Of a stretch of DNA of 64,000 bases, positions 1-7,848 are shown one piece after another. This DNA is from Planctomycetota bacterium (GTDB taxonomy: Bacteria; Planctomycetota; MHYJ01; JACQXL01). Positions within the stretch are counted from its first letter, which is position 1. Every line of letters begins with the position of its first letter. Below the pieces are notes generated by a model, which was given only the letters and a program-made list of their open reading frames with translations, was not told the origin of the DNA and did not search any database. The translations under genes were made by a program, and so were the position numbers. The stretch is taken from the NCBI GenBank assembly GCA_016235865.1, contig JACRIK010000030.1, positions 144,926 to 208,925 of the forward strand, in the 5' to 3' direction.

Positions 1-912
1 ACGCGGGTGATATTTTTGGTAAAAAAGGTATATTATGACGTTCTTCTTAACGAAGCCATCGTTGAGGTAAACCGGAAGAGTGAATCTGTCAGCAGGGCTC
101 ATCTCGAGAATATCAGGAAACTCTTTGAACAGGGGCAGAGCTCCAGATACGAATTATTGAGGGCGCAGGTCCAATTGACCAATATCCAGGCCATGCGGAT
201 TCAGAGCGAAACCAATATTCAGAACGTCAAGTTGGTTTTCATGAATACAATCGGGCTGCCTCTGGAAAAATCAGAGGCGTTAAAACTCACCGGCAAGCTT
301 AATCTACCGGCAGGCGGCGATGGCGTCAGGGATGTCCTGGAACATTCTGCCAAGCTGGAAGAGGCATTTCATAACCGGGCTGACCTGAAGATTGCCCAGT
401 TAAAGATTGATATGCAGAAGCAGTCGATTGTTCTGGCCGAATCCGAAGGCAAGCCGGCATTTAACCTGATAGGTAATTTCGGCTACGAGTACCCGTCACG
501 AAAGAAGTTTCTTACGCAGGCCTGGGGCGATTACTGGAGTGTCGTGACTGCGGCATCCATCCCGGTATTTGAATGGGGCCGGATAAAGGCGCGCATCCGC
601 CAGGAAGAATCGTTGCTCAAGCAGGCGGAAATCGCCGAGATGGATATCCGGGAAAGGATTAAACTGGAAGTCCGGCAATCCGTGTCTTCAGTCAAGGATT
701 CCGTGGTTCTCATTGAAACGCAAACTGAGAATATTAAACAGGCCGAAGAAGGCCTGCGTCTGGCCGAGATTGGTTATAAGAACGGGGTAAACACACAGCT
801 TGAGGTGTTGGATACCCAGATGGCGCTGGACACGGCTTCGAAGAATTACGTCCAGTCGCTTTACCAGTATAACCTGGCCAAGGCCAATCTGGATTTAGTA
901 ACCGGGAAATAA
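1..912 (+). CDS. TolC-like outer membrane efflux protein, 5' truncated by window edge
   Basis: C-terminal roughly 300 residues of an outer membrane efflux protein (OEP/TolC family), the trimeric outer-membrane channel of tripartite pumps. The reading frame is open from base 1, so the first GTG at 7 is not a credible start; family members are usually about 430-480 residues and the first third is missing. Long amphipathic helices rich in Gln, Glu and Ala, with the family-type pattern HLENIRKLFEQGQSSRYELL near the left end and a second similar helix (GLRLAEIGYKNGVNTQLEVL) near the end, match the two internal repeats of TolC. It sits 19 bp before the adaptor and RND genes, so the three form one efflux operon. 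The family is clear; the substrate cannot be deduced. Confidence 0.9.
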   Translation, partial: TRVIFLVKKVYYDVLLNEAIVEVNRKSESVSRAHLENIRKLFEQGQSSRYELLRAQVQLTNIQAMRIQSETNIQNVKLVFMNTIGLPLEKSEALKLTGKLNLPAGGDGVRDVLEHSAKLEEAFHNRADLKIAQLKIDMQKQSIVLAESEGKPAFNLIGNFGYEYPSRKKFLTQAWGDYWSVVTAASIPVFEWGRIKARIRQEESLLKQAEIAEMDIRERIKLEVRQSVSSVKDSVVLIETQTENIKQAEEGLRLAEIGYKNGVNTQLEVLDTQMALDTASKNYVQSLYQYNLAKANLDLVTGK

Positions 913-931
913 GAAACAAGGAGTTTATTAT

Positions 932-2092
932 ATGAAGAAAGCAATTATCTGGTTGTTGGTTATTATTATAGTAGGCGGCGGCGGGTGGTTGGTTTATACG
1001 CGGTATGGTGAAATGAAAATCCGAAAGGCAAAGGTTGATAAAGGCGATAAAATCGTCTCGGTATCGGTTAAGCAAATAGCCAAGACAGATCTGATGGAGA
1101 CGATGTCATTCTTCGGGACCATTAAGGCCATCAATCAGGTGGATGTATACACCAAGATAAGCGGTCGGGTGGAGGAGTTAAATATCAAGAACGGTGATGA
1201 AGTGAAATCATGGGATATCCTGGCTGTGCTGGAGCATTCGGCCATAACGGCGCAGACCGAGCAGGCCACGGCTTCCCTGGAGGCGGCCGGCGCCCAGCTG
1301 AAGCAACTTCAGATAAATCTGGCCAACCTCAAGAAAGAACTGGACCGGATCACGGAACTGAGCAAAGAAGGCGCGGTTTCCGAATCCAGGAAAGACCAGA
1401 TAGAAACCCAGTATAATGCCTTGCTGGCCCAGAAGGAAGCCGTTGAGGCGCAGGTAAAGCAGCTGGATGCGGTCCTGCAACAGGCGAAAATCAACCTGGC
1501 CGAGGCGAATATCCGCGCATCCATCAGCGGGATTGTGGCGCAGAAATACATCGATCTGGGCGATATGGTCACGCCCCAGAAGCCGATTTTTACTATCATT
1601 CAGGTGGATACGGTCAAGATAACCGCATCAATTCCGGAAACGATATTAGCGCGTGTCAAGGCCGGGCTGACCCATGCGACGGTTATTGCCGATGCCTATC
1701 CTGATATGACCTTTGACGGACTGGTTACTTATGTGGCCCCGTCCGTTGACCAGCGCAGCCGGACGCTGGAAATAGAGATAGAGTTAAATAATAGCGATAG
1801 GATACTGAAGTCCGGGATGTTCTGCCGGATAGAGTTGATACTGGACAACAAAAAAGGCGTCATAGCGATTCCCAAGGATTTACTGGTCTATGATATGGTA
1901 GGAAACAGCAAGGAATATGCGGTCTATACCATTCAGGACGGCCTGGCCAAAAAGGTCAAGGTTAATCCGGGTATTTATTCCCGCGGCCTAGTCGAGATAA
2001 AAGAAGGGCTGGCGGACGGCGATACCATAATTACCTCCGTCGGGCCTCATATATTCGATGGTTGTAAAGTCAGTGCAGTCAAAACGGAATAG
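932..2092 (+). CDS. RND efflux periplasmic adaptor subunit (MFP/HlyD-like)
   Basis: Membrane fusion protein linking the inner-membrane RND pump to the TolC channel across the periplasm. 386 residues, normal for the family. Residues about 5-23 form an uncleaved N-terminal membrane anchor. A lipoyl/barrel-sandwich half follows (GRVEELNIKNGDEV near residue 75), then a Gln/Ala/Leu-rich coiled-coil hairpin (about 110-190), the second lipoyl half (ASISGIVAQKYIDLGDMV), a beta-barrel domain and a membrane-proximal C-terminal domain. The start is supported by AGGAG a few bases upstream. Gene order channel-adaptor-pump and the 8 bp gap to the pump gene support co-transcription. No regulator gene is adjacent within the window. 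Confidence 0.93.
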   Translation: MKKAIIWLLVIIIVGGGGWLVYTRYGEMKIRKAKVDKGDKIVSVSVKQIAKTDLMETMSFFGTIKAINQVDVYTKISGRVEELNIKNGDEVKSWDILAVLEHSAITAQTEQATASLEAAGAQLKQLQINLANLKKELDRITELSKEGAVSESRKDQIETQYNALLAQKEAVEAQVKQLDAVLQQAKINLAEANIRASISGIVAQKYIDLGDMVTPQKPIFTIIQVDTVKITASIPETILARVKAGLTHATVIADAYPDMTFDGLVTYVAPSVDQRSRTLEIEIELNNSDRILKSGMFCRIELILDNKKGVIAIPKDLLVYDMVGNSKEYAVYTIQDGLAKKVKVNPGIYSRGLVEIKEGLADGDTIITSVGPHIFDGCKVSAVKTE

Positions 2093-2100
2093 GAGTAAAT

Positions 2101-5100
2101 ATGTTTTTACCGCATTTTGGAGTTAAACAGCCGGTAACCAACCTGATGATATTTCTGGCCATCATCATTATGGGCGTGATGGCGATTCTTTTCCTGCCCA
2201 TCGATTTGATGCCAGAGATGGAGATACCGGCCATCACGGTCATCACCACATATCGCGGCGCATCAGCCGAGGATGTGGAAACCGCCATAACCAAGAATAT
2301 AGAAAACGACCTTTCCATTGTCAGCAACGTCACGGAACTTGTTTCCTATTCCCGCGAGGGCGTATCCAATGTGATTTGCCGGTTCAACTGGGGCACAAAC
2401 CTGGACGAGGCGGCGAATGAAATCCGGGAACGGCTCGGTTTCACCGAGATGCGCCTGCCGGACGATGCGGAAAAGCCCATCATCATCAAATTCAGCACCA
2501 CCGCCATCCCCATCCTGGGTTATGGCATTACGGCCAAAGAGAATCTGGGCAAGCTTTATGAAACCCTAGATAAAGGTCTGGCTACGCCCTTGAAGCAGAT
2601 AGAGGGGGTCGGCGCGGTCCAGTTAATCGGCGGGCTTCAGCGCCAGATTAATATAGAAATAGACAAGGGCAAGTTAGCCGCCTACGGTGTCTCCATCAAT
2701 GAGGTGGAATCGGCCATCCGGACCCATAATATCTCGCAGCCGGCCGGCAGCATCAAGGTCGGGCCCAACGAATATATGCTCCAGACGCCCGGCGAATATG
2801 AAGATGTCCGTGAGATCGGCGAGACCATTATCAAGGTCTCCGGTAACGGTTCAGCCGTCCGGCTCAAGGATATCGCGGTTATCAACGATGATTTCAAGGA
2901 CCCGCCCGGCATGGTCTATGTCAATGGCAACCCGGGGATGATGGCCATGATTCAGAAACAATCCGGCGCCAACAGCAACGAGGTCTGCCGCAAGATCCAG
3001 GATAAAATAGAAATTATCAAGAAAAATCTGCCGTCTGATATAAAAATTATTGAGATGTTCAACACCGGGGATATGATTAATCTGACCATCAAGAATCTCC
3101 GCGATACCATATTCTGGGGCGGGGTGTTTGTTATTATCGTGACCCTGCTGTTTCTGGGCGAATTGAGATCCAGTTTGATTATTACCCTGACCATCCCGTT
3201 TTCGCTCATCAGTTCGTTTATCTTTCTCTATATCTGGGGCCGGACCATCAATATGATATCGCTGGCCAGCATCTCCATTGCCATCGGTATGGTAGTGGAC
3301 AATGCGATTGTGGTCATGGAGAATATCTTCACCCACCGGGCGCGCGGAGCTGACCCGTTCAAGGCCGCCATTACCGGCGCTTCAGAGGTCGGCCTGGCCA
3401 TCAGCGCCTCGTCGCTCACCACTATCGTGGTTTTTGTCCCGCTCATCTTCCTCAAGGGCATCACCGGCATTATGTTCAAGGAACTGGGCGTAATGGTCAT
3501 TGTTACCATTACGGCGTCATTACTGACCGCCCTGACCTTCACGCCGATGTTGGCTTCAAGATTCTTAAGTCCGAAGTCGTCCTTTGAAAAGCATGGCTGG
3601 TTTAAGTATATCGAAGACATGTACGGCTTGGTGCTTGACTGGGCGCTGGCTAATAAAATTAAAACCATTGTTATTTCCGTCTTGGTTCTGGCGGGTTCGA
3701 TTGCTCTTATCCCGTTGCTGGGCACTGAATTTTTCCCGGAAGAAGATACCGGCGATATCCGGGTGACCGTGGAACTGCCGCCCGGCAAACGGATGGAGGA
3801 GTCGCTTAAAATGGGGACGGAACTGGAAAAAATCTGCCGCGCGGCCTGCGGAAAAGATATGAAGGACTTTTATATCAGGACTGGCTCGGTCGGCCTGGGC
3901 GGTTCCATGATGGGCATGAAGGAAGGCACCAATGTGGTCATGGTCGGGCTCAAATTAGTCAAGGTGGGGCAGCGGAGCCGCTCCGACAAGCAGGTCGCCG
4001 AGATTATCAGGAAAAAGGTCGAGGTCCTGCCCGGCATTGTCAAGATGGATGTCAAGACCGGCGACCCGATGGCCCAGATGATGAGCAGTTCAGGTAAACC
4101 GATTTCTGTGGAGATTTACGGCAATAATATGGATGAGACCGATAAGATTGCCTCCCAGGTCAAGGCCATTATGAAAGAGACGCCCGGCGCCAAGGACCCG
4201 GCTGTCAGCCGCGAGATTGCCAAACCGGAATGGAAGGTGATGGTTGCCCCCGACAAGGCGGCTAATCTGGGCCTGACCAAGAACGCCGTGGCCCAGACCG
4301 TCCGGACGTATTTCTACGGTAAGAATGTTTCCAAGTACCGCGAGAAGGGCGAGGAGTATGACATCTTCATCCGCCTGCGTCCTGAAGACCGGCGGTTTGC
4401 CGAAAATGTGCTTGATACTTCCATTGCCTCTCCATCTATGGGGCAGAATGTCCTGCTGTCCAATGTCGCCAAAATTTATGAGGATATGGGGCCGATAGAA
4501 ATTGAACGCAAGAATCAGACCCGGGTGGTCCGGGTCGAGGCAAATCTCCACGAGCGGCCTTTGGGCGACGTAGCTGACGACATCGAAAAAGAGGTGGCCA
4601 AGATATCGATGCCCGAAGGCGTCAACCTCAAAATCGCCGGCCTGCGCACCGAGCAGAAAAAGTCGTTCCGGGACCTGGGACTATTGCTGATGCTCAGTAT
4701 CTTCCTGGTCTATGCCGTCATGGCCAGCCAGTTTGAATCGTTGGTAGACCCGTTTATCATCATTTTCAGCGTGCCGTTCGGTTTTAGCGGCGTGTTTCTT
4801 TCCCTTTTCCTGAGAGGATATCCCATCAGCATGGTTTCGCTTCTGGGCTTGGTCCTCTTGGTCGGTGTGGTGGTCAATAACGCCATTGTGCTGGTTGATT
4901 ATATCAACTTATTAAGGCGTCCGGTGGCGGACGGTGGTTACGGAGTCGGTCTGCTCGAAGCCATCAGGCAATCCGGAGTCAGGCGTCTGCGTCCCATTAT
5001 GATGACCACGCTGACCACGGTCTTCGGCCTGCTGCCTATGGCCCTGCAGGCCGGAGAGGGCAGCGCTTCCTGGCGGCCGCTGGGCACCACCATCCTGGGC

Positions 5101-5187
5101 GGGTTGCTGTTCTCGACCGCAGTAACGCTGGTGATTGTTCCGGTGCTCTATTATTTCTTCAATCGGGAGCGCAAACCGGCAGTTTAG
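2101..5187 (+). CDS. RND-family efflux transporter permease (AcrB/HAE1-like)
   Basis: Inner-membrane proton-driven pump of 1028 residues, the usual length for hydrophobe/amphiphile RND exporters. TM1 lies near residues 13-32, followed by a large periplasmic porter domain, TM2-6, a second periplasmic domain and TM8-12. The TM4 signature GMVVDNAIVVMEN near residue 400 carries the proton-relay Asp, with Asn where AcrB has a second Asp; this D-N form is common outside Proteobacteria. The mirrored segment VGVVVNNAIVLVDY lies near residue 920. GGAG precedes the ATG at suitable spacing. It is the last gene of the efflux operon; after it come 250 bp of inverted-repeat DNA. The substrate is unknown. 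Confidence 0.95.
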   Translation: MFLPHFGVKQPVTNLMIFLAIIIMGVMAILFLPIDLMPEMEIPAITVITTYRGASAEDVETAITKNIENDLSIVSNVTELVSYSREGVSNVICRFNWGTNLDEAANEIRERLGFTEMRLPDDAEKPIIIKFSTTAIPILGYGITAKENLGKLYETLDKGLATPLKQIEGVGAVQLIGGLQRQINIEIDKGKLAAYGVSINEVESAIRTHNISQPAGSIKVGPNEYMLQTPGEYEDVREIGETIIKVSGNGSAVRLKDIAVINDDFKDPPGMVYVNGNPGMMAMIQKQSGANSNEVCRKIQDKIEIIKKNLPSDIKIIEMFNTGDMINLTIKNLRDTIFWGGVFVIIVTLLFLGELRSSLIITLTIPFSLISSFIFLYIWGRTINMISLASISIAIGMVVDNAIVVMENIFTHRARGADPFKAAITGASEVGLAISASSLTTIVVFVPLIFLKGITGIMFKELGVMVIVTITASLLTALTFTPMLASRFLSPKSSFEKHGWFKYIEDMYGLVLDWALANKIKTIVISVLVLAGSIALIPLLGTEFFPEEDTGDIRVTVELPPGKRMEESLKMGTELEKICRAACGKDMKDFYIRTGSVGLGGSMMGMKEGTNVVMVGLKLVKVGQRSRSDKQVAEIIRKKVEVLPGIVKMDVKTGDPMAQMMSSSGKPISVEIYGNNMDETDKIASQVKAIMKETPGAKDPAVSREIAKPEWKVMVAPDKAANLGLTKNAVAQTVRTYFYGKNVSKYREKGEEYDIFIRLRPEDRRFAENVLDTSIASPSMGQNVLLSNVAKIYEDMGPIEIERKNQTRVVRVEANLHERPLGDVADDIEKEVAKISMPEGVNLKIAGLRTEQKKSFRDLGLLLMLSIFLVYAVMASQFESLVDPFIIIFSVPFGFSGVFLSLFLRGYPISMVSLLGLVLLVGVVVNNAIVLVDYINLLRRPVADGGYGVGLLEAIRQSGVRRLRPIMMTTLTTVFGLLPMALQAGEGSASWRPLGTTILGGLLFSTAVTLVIVPVLYYFFNRERKPAV

Positions 5188-5197
5188 GCGGGCGTTG

Positions 5198-5319
5198 ACC
5201 CCGTTAGAGGTAGTGGCGCTATAGCGCCACGTGAAACGGGAATGCCAACCTCTATGTTGCCTAAAGATAATGATAAAAAACTGACTTGGGATGGAATAAG
5301 TTTTACCTCTAAACGGGGT
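5198..5319. repeat. Inverted-repeat element A (ACCCCGTT-type arms)
   Basis: Left arm ACCCCGTTAGAGGTA (5198-5212) pairs with right arm TACCTCTAAACGGGGT (5304-5319), leaving one bulged base. Just inside the left arm is a perfect 18-bp palindrome, GTGGCGCTATAGCGCCAC (5213-5230). No ORF is inside. It belongs to the same structural family as elements at 5755, 29079, 30015, 30162 and 30251: every one has an ACCCCG/CGGGGT rim, but the next 6-10 bases differ between elements while matching within each. It could act as a terminator for the efflux operon, but no T-run follows. Confidence 0.8.
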
Positions 5320-5349
5320 TGACATTATTAGAAATATTTATAATATTTC

Positions 5350-5376
5350 TTGACATTGGCGTACGGATATTATAGT
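5350..5376 (+). promoter_or_regulatory. Probable sigma-70-type promoter for the zinc-ribbon gene
   Basis: TTGACA (5350-5355) and TATAGT (5371-5376) are 15 bp apart, about 60 bp before the gene at 5436. The 13-mer TTTCTTGACATTG around the -35 recurs exactly at 50401, where TATAAG follows at the same 15-bp spacing, which raises confidence that both are real promoters. Confidence 0.5.
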
Positions 5377-5435
5377 ATGCATTATTAAAGGTTCTTGGAC
5401 CCTGAGACCAAGGATTCGAAAGGAGAAAAGGAAAC

Positions 5436-5741
5436 ATGGCGGACAAACAATTGAAATGCGCGGAATGTGGCGGCGACTTCGTGTTCACAGAACAGGAGCA
5501 GCAGTTCCACCAGGAAAAAGGGTACACAAACGAACCGAAGAGGTGCCCGACTTGCCGGCAGAACAGACGTAACCAGTTTGGTGGTCGTGATGGTGGCGGT
5601 TTTCGCGGCGAACGCGTTCGCACCGAGGTAACTTGTGCGGGTTGCGGCCAGCCGACAACGGTTCCATTTAAACCCAGATTAAACAAGCCAGTGTATTGTG
5701 ATGGTTGTTTTGCGAAAAACAAATCATCGTCTGGCCAATAG
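5436..5741 (+). CDS. Zinc-ribbon protein with CxxC-x17-CxxC domain
   Basis: 101-residue cytosolic protein with two tetracysteine zinc sites. Cys8, Cys11, Cys37 and Cys40 form an N-terminal zinc ribbon (CAEC ... CPTC). Cys67, Cys70, Cys88 and Cys91 have exactly 17 residues between pairs (CAGC ... CDGC), the hallmark of the CxxC-x17-CxxC domain. A Gly/Arg-rich linker (about 48-61) joins them. AGGAG precedes ATG, and a likely promoter lies at 5350-5376. Proteins of this architecture are common in candidate phyla and Planctomycetes, but their function is not established; nucleic-acid binding is a guess from the basic linker. The inverted-repeat element at 5755 separates it from rpsU. Confidence 0.85.
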   Translation: MADKQLKCAECGGDFVFTEQEQQFHQEKGYTNEPKRCPTCRQNRRNQFGGRDGGGFRGERVRTEVTCAGCGQPTTVPFKPRLNKPVYCDGCFAKNKSSSGQ

Positions 5742-5754
5742 GATAGACTAAAAT

Positions 5755-5848
5755 TTTCTTCTCGGACGGGGTTACTCATCCGGCCATAATAATTTTACAA
5801 CTTGGGCTCGGAAGTTCTCTCAGGGGTGTTGACCCCGTCCGGAAGAAA
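5755..5848. repeat. Inverted-repeat element B (ACCCCGTCC-type arms)
   Basis: Left arm TTTCTTCTCGGACGGGGT (5755-5772) pairs with right arm ACCCCGTCCGGAAGAAA (5832-5848), with one bulged base. It begins 13 bp after the zinc-ribbon stop codon and its right arm abuts the rpsU promoter region: TTGACC overlaps the rim of the arm. The arm sequence differs from element A beyond ACCCCGT. Confidence 0.8.
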
Positions 5849-5866
5849 TTGCGGTATAATCAGAAT

Positions 5867-6064
5867 ATGTCAGGCGTAAGAATAAGAGTGGAAGGTTCAA
5901 TCGACAGGGCGCTCAAGCACTTCAAACAGAAATGCATTGATGCCAACATTTTCAACGAGCTTAAAAGAGTCGCCTATTTCGAGAAACCCAGCGCCATAAA
6001 GAGAAAAGACAATCAGCGCAAGCTCCGCACCTCCCAGAAATTCAGCAAGCACCGGCCCAAATAA
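5867..6064 (+). CDS. rpsU: 30S ribosomal protein S21
   Basis: Small basic 65-residue protein matching bS21: MSGVRIRVEGSIDRALKHFK at the N-terminus, a central FNELKRVAYFEKPS segment and a Lys/Arg-rich tail. It binds the 30S platform and helps initiation. I place the start at the ATG at 5867; the longer frame from 5849 would add MRYNQN, which is not part of the family. TATAAT (5855-5860) ends only 6 bp before this ATG, and there is no Shine-Dalgarno, so the mRNA may be leaderless. A possible -35, TTGACC (5829-5834), is 20 bp from the -10, longer than ideal. An inverted repeat at 6071-6144 follows the stop codon. Confidence 0.92.
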   Translation: MSGVRIRVEGSIDRALKHFKQKCIDANIFNELKRVAYFEKPSAIKRKDNQRKLRTSQKFSKHRPK

Positions 6065-6070
6065 CGAAAA

Positions 6071-6144
6071 TGCAACCACGAATAGACACTAATTAGCACG
6101 AATGAAATATTATTAGTGTTTATTTGTGTTAATTCGTGGTTGCA
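6071..6144. repeat. Inverted repeat after rpsU (AACCACGAAT family)
   Basis: Exact 13-bp arms TGCAACCACGAAT (6071-6083) and ATTCGTGGTTGCA (6132-6144). The interior repeats the motif roughly every 10-11 bp (ACACTAATTAGCACGAAT, GTGTTTATTTGTGTTAATT). This is the dispersed style also seen with AATCTGTG words at 7849, 8801, 37690 and 58007. It may serve as a terminator for rpsU. It overlaps the extended reading frame of the next gene, which is why the later ATG is preferred there. Confidence 0.75.
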
Positions 6145-6189
6145 AACTTTCCCTTCAGAATTACCCGTCATTTGCCGATAGATCCTCAT

Positions 6190-7104
6190 ATGAAAATCCC
6201 CCAGGGCTTAGTGCATGGCATAAAACGCTGCGCCATTCCGGCATTGGTGCTTGGCACGACCGTCTTCCTGCTGCTGATCATCCACCGCAAGGTCTATGCT
6301 CATTACGCCATGGAGTCTCAATATCAAATCAATCTGGCGCCTTTGGAAGTCCTGGCCTCACCGGACTGGTGCAATGACCCGTCATTTGAGGACGCCATCC
6401 GTTCTTCCATGAAACTGGACGGCCGGGTATCCCTATTTGACCAAGACCTGATTCCGCGCCTGCTGGATAAATACGAAAACAATCCCTGGGTGGCCCGGGT
6501 GGACTCGATAGAAAAGCAGTTCCCCAACAAACTCAGCGTCAAACTGGAACTGCGCCGGCCGGTGGTGTTGGTGGAATTAAAGAAATGGAACAACCGCAGT
6601 TTCTATTATATGGTGGACAAGGACTCAATCCGGATACCGGGCGAATATTATACCGTGCCGAATCTGCCCATAACCCTGCCCATCGTGGTCGGGGTGCGCA
6701 ATTCGCCGCCTCTGCCCGGCCAGAAGTGGCAGGACCAGGGCCTGACCGACGCCATTGACGTTGCCTGCGTCTTCAAGCAATACGACGTCTATCCCAAGCT
6801 GGACGTGGCGGCCATAGACATCACCAACAGTGGCGGCAAGAGAAACAAGCAGTCCAGCGAACTCGTTATCCTGACCAAAAACCACACCCAGATAGAATGG
6901 GGCCGGCCGGTCAATACCGACAAGCCCTTTGAATTATCCGCCGCCGAGAAAATCAAGAACCTCTGCCGGGTGCTGGAGGTCTCGCCCCAGCTACAGGGCA
7001 TCAAGATGGTCAAGGTCCAGTTTGACCAGCCGTATATCGTCCTGCAGGAACCGGCCCTTAAGAAGACCAATTCGGCCCAGACCCCGGACAAACGCACAAG
7101 GTAA
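6190..7104 (+). CDS. FtsQ/DivIB-like cell division protein
   Basis: 304-residue bitopic inner-membrane protein. A short cytoplasmic N-terminus, one TM segment (AIPALVLGTTVFLLLII) and a periplasmic region with a POTRA-like stretch are visible. The NNPWVARVDSIEKQFPNKL and VKLELRRPVVLVE segments closely follow the FtsQ pattern, in which a POTRA domain precedes a region that recruits divisome proteins. I chose the ATG at 6190; an upstream GTG at 6136 lies inside the inverted repeat after rpsU. It is not in a dcw cluster: no mur, ddl, ftsA or ftsZ gene is adjacent. Overall length is somewhat longer than typical FtsQ. The assignment rests on pattern recognition of the POTRA region. Confidence 0.72.
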   Translation: MKIPQGLVHGIKRCAIPALVLGTTVFLLLIIHRKVYAHYAMESQYQINLAPLEVLASPDWCNDPSFEDAIRSSMKLDGRVSLFDQDLIPRLLDKYENNPWVARVDSIEKQFPNKLSVKLELRRPVVLVELKKWNNRSFYYMVDKDSIRIPGEYYTVPNLPITLPIVVGVRNSPPLPGQKWQDQGLTDAIDVACVFKQYDVYPKLDVAAIDITNSGGKRNKQSSELVILTKNHTQIEWGRPVNTDKPFELSAAEKIKNLCRVLEVSPQLQGIKMVKVQFDQPYIVLQEPALKKTNSAQTPDKRTR

Positions 7105-7206
7105 TATCTTGGGCAAGCGGGATAGACCCCACATTTCCTAATGCTTGATTTCCCTGCATGGCAAGCCATCGTTTTCTAAAAACTGCCTTTTCAATCTTGC
7201 CTCCAC

Positions 7207-7426
7207 GATAGTTACTATCTAGCTCCACGATAGGCACTACCTAATCCCTTGGTAGGCACTACCTAACCCCTTGGTAGGCACTATCTAACTCTTAGATAGG
7301 CACTACCCAGCTCATTGATAGGCACTATCTAGCTCCTTGGTAGGCACTACCCAGCTCATTGATAGGCACTATCTAGCTCCTTGGTAGGCACTACCCAGCT
7401 CCTAGGTAGGTACTACCTACGGCTAA
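7207..7426. repeat. Tandem array 1: ten units of exactly 22 bp, each with a 13-bp dyad
   Basis: Ten consecutive units start at 7207, 7229, 7251, 7273, 7295, 7317, 7339, 7361, 7383 and 7405 with no indel. Each opens with G(A/G)TAG-NNN-CTA(T/C)C, for example GGTAGGCACTACC or GATAGGCACTATC, followed by 9 less conserved bases rich in C and T. In seven units the two arms pair perfectly, and the second base covaries: A pairs with T, G with C. Unit 4 has a G.T wobble; units 2 and 5 have one A.C mismatch. There are no spacers, so this is not CRISPR. A homologous array with the same period and register is at 34412. Confidence 0.95.
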
Positions 7427-7602
7427 CCAGGGAGGGGGGATACCCTACCCCCCACCGGCTAAGGATTGACCATAGTGTAACCCTAATATTATCAATATGT
7501 TAAAAATTGGGCATCATGAAAATATCTATTGAAACCTAAACTTTTCACATTTTGGTTGTGCCAAAATATTAATTTTTAAACTGAAAAGTTTATCATTCAC
7601 CT
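7427..7602 (+). other. Conserved structured leader, copy 1, between array 1 and the MPRKPSFI start
   Basis: From about 7431 to 7602 this matches 34770-34943 at more than 90 percent identity by eye. It contains a G6/C6 hairpin (GGGGGGATACCCTACCCCCC), then TTGACC and a TATTAT that may be a promoter, then an exact 10-bp inverted repeat AAACTTTTCA (7537-7546) / TGAAAAGTTT (7582-7591). Inside this is ATTTTGG-TTGTG-CCAAAAT; at locus 2 it changes to forms that still pair with one G.T. Conservation plus retained pairing suggests a functional DNA or RNA element rather than neutral spacer. Confidence 0.75.
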
Positions 7603-7788
7603 ATGCCACGAAAACCGTCTTTTATAGTATTAACCATTAATCTAGGGACACAATACTCATTTATTAGAAATAGGTATTGTGTCCCCGGATTCGAAGGTGG
7701 CTGGCGCTCAGGCGCTGGTGCCGGTAACCGGGGGGAGTTTCCAGTATTCATTTATCGATGCGTATGGGACGGTAAGCATGACATTTAA
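7603..7788 (+). pseudogene. Broken copy of the MPRKPSFI HTH gene
   Basis: The first eight codons (MPRKPSFI) and about 20 further bases are the same as the intact HTH gene at 34944, including TTTTAT, AGT and TTAACC. Similarity then stops and a hairpin with GGGACACAATAC arms begins at 7645. The rest of the 61-residue frame has no HTH and no resemblance to the intact protein, so it is an accidental continuation. DNA from 7686 to 7848 shows no recognisable gene. The copy was probably inactivated by insertion or deletion, leaving array and leader behind. Confidence 0.7.
7645..7685. repeat. GGGACACAATAC hairpin
   Basis: Perfect 12-bp arms GGGACACAATAC (7645-7656) and GTATTGTGTCCC (7674-7685) around a 17-bp loop. 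It lies exactly where the copy-1 HTH frame loses similarity to copy 2, so it marks the break. It resembles REP-type palindromes mobilised by Y1 transposases, but no transposase gene is in the window. Confidence 0.8.
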
Positions 7789-7848
7789 TCCGTATGTGAT
7801 GGGGTACATCGTGTAGCGTAGAGCTTATAGCGTATACGGGACGCGGAT

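Noticed and set aside
5849..5866. Upstream start for rpsU giving MRYNQN
   Set aside because: The six residues fall on the TATAAT box and are not part of the S21 family.
6136..6189. GTG start for the FtsQ-like gene
   Set aside because: It lies in the right arm of the inverted repeat after rpsU; the ATG at 6190 gives a normal cytoplasmic tail.
7207..7426. CRISPR array
   Set aside because: Units are contiguous with no spacers, the 22-bp period has no unique sequence of spacer length and no cas gene is in the window.
7686..7848. Remainder of the 61-residue frame as a real small protein
   Set aside because: No similarity to the intact HTH gene, Gly/Ala-rich chance composition, and it begins after the hairpin.
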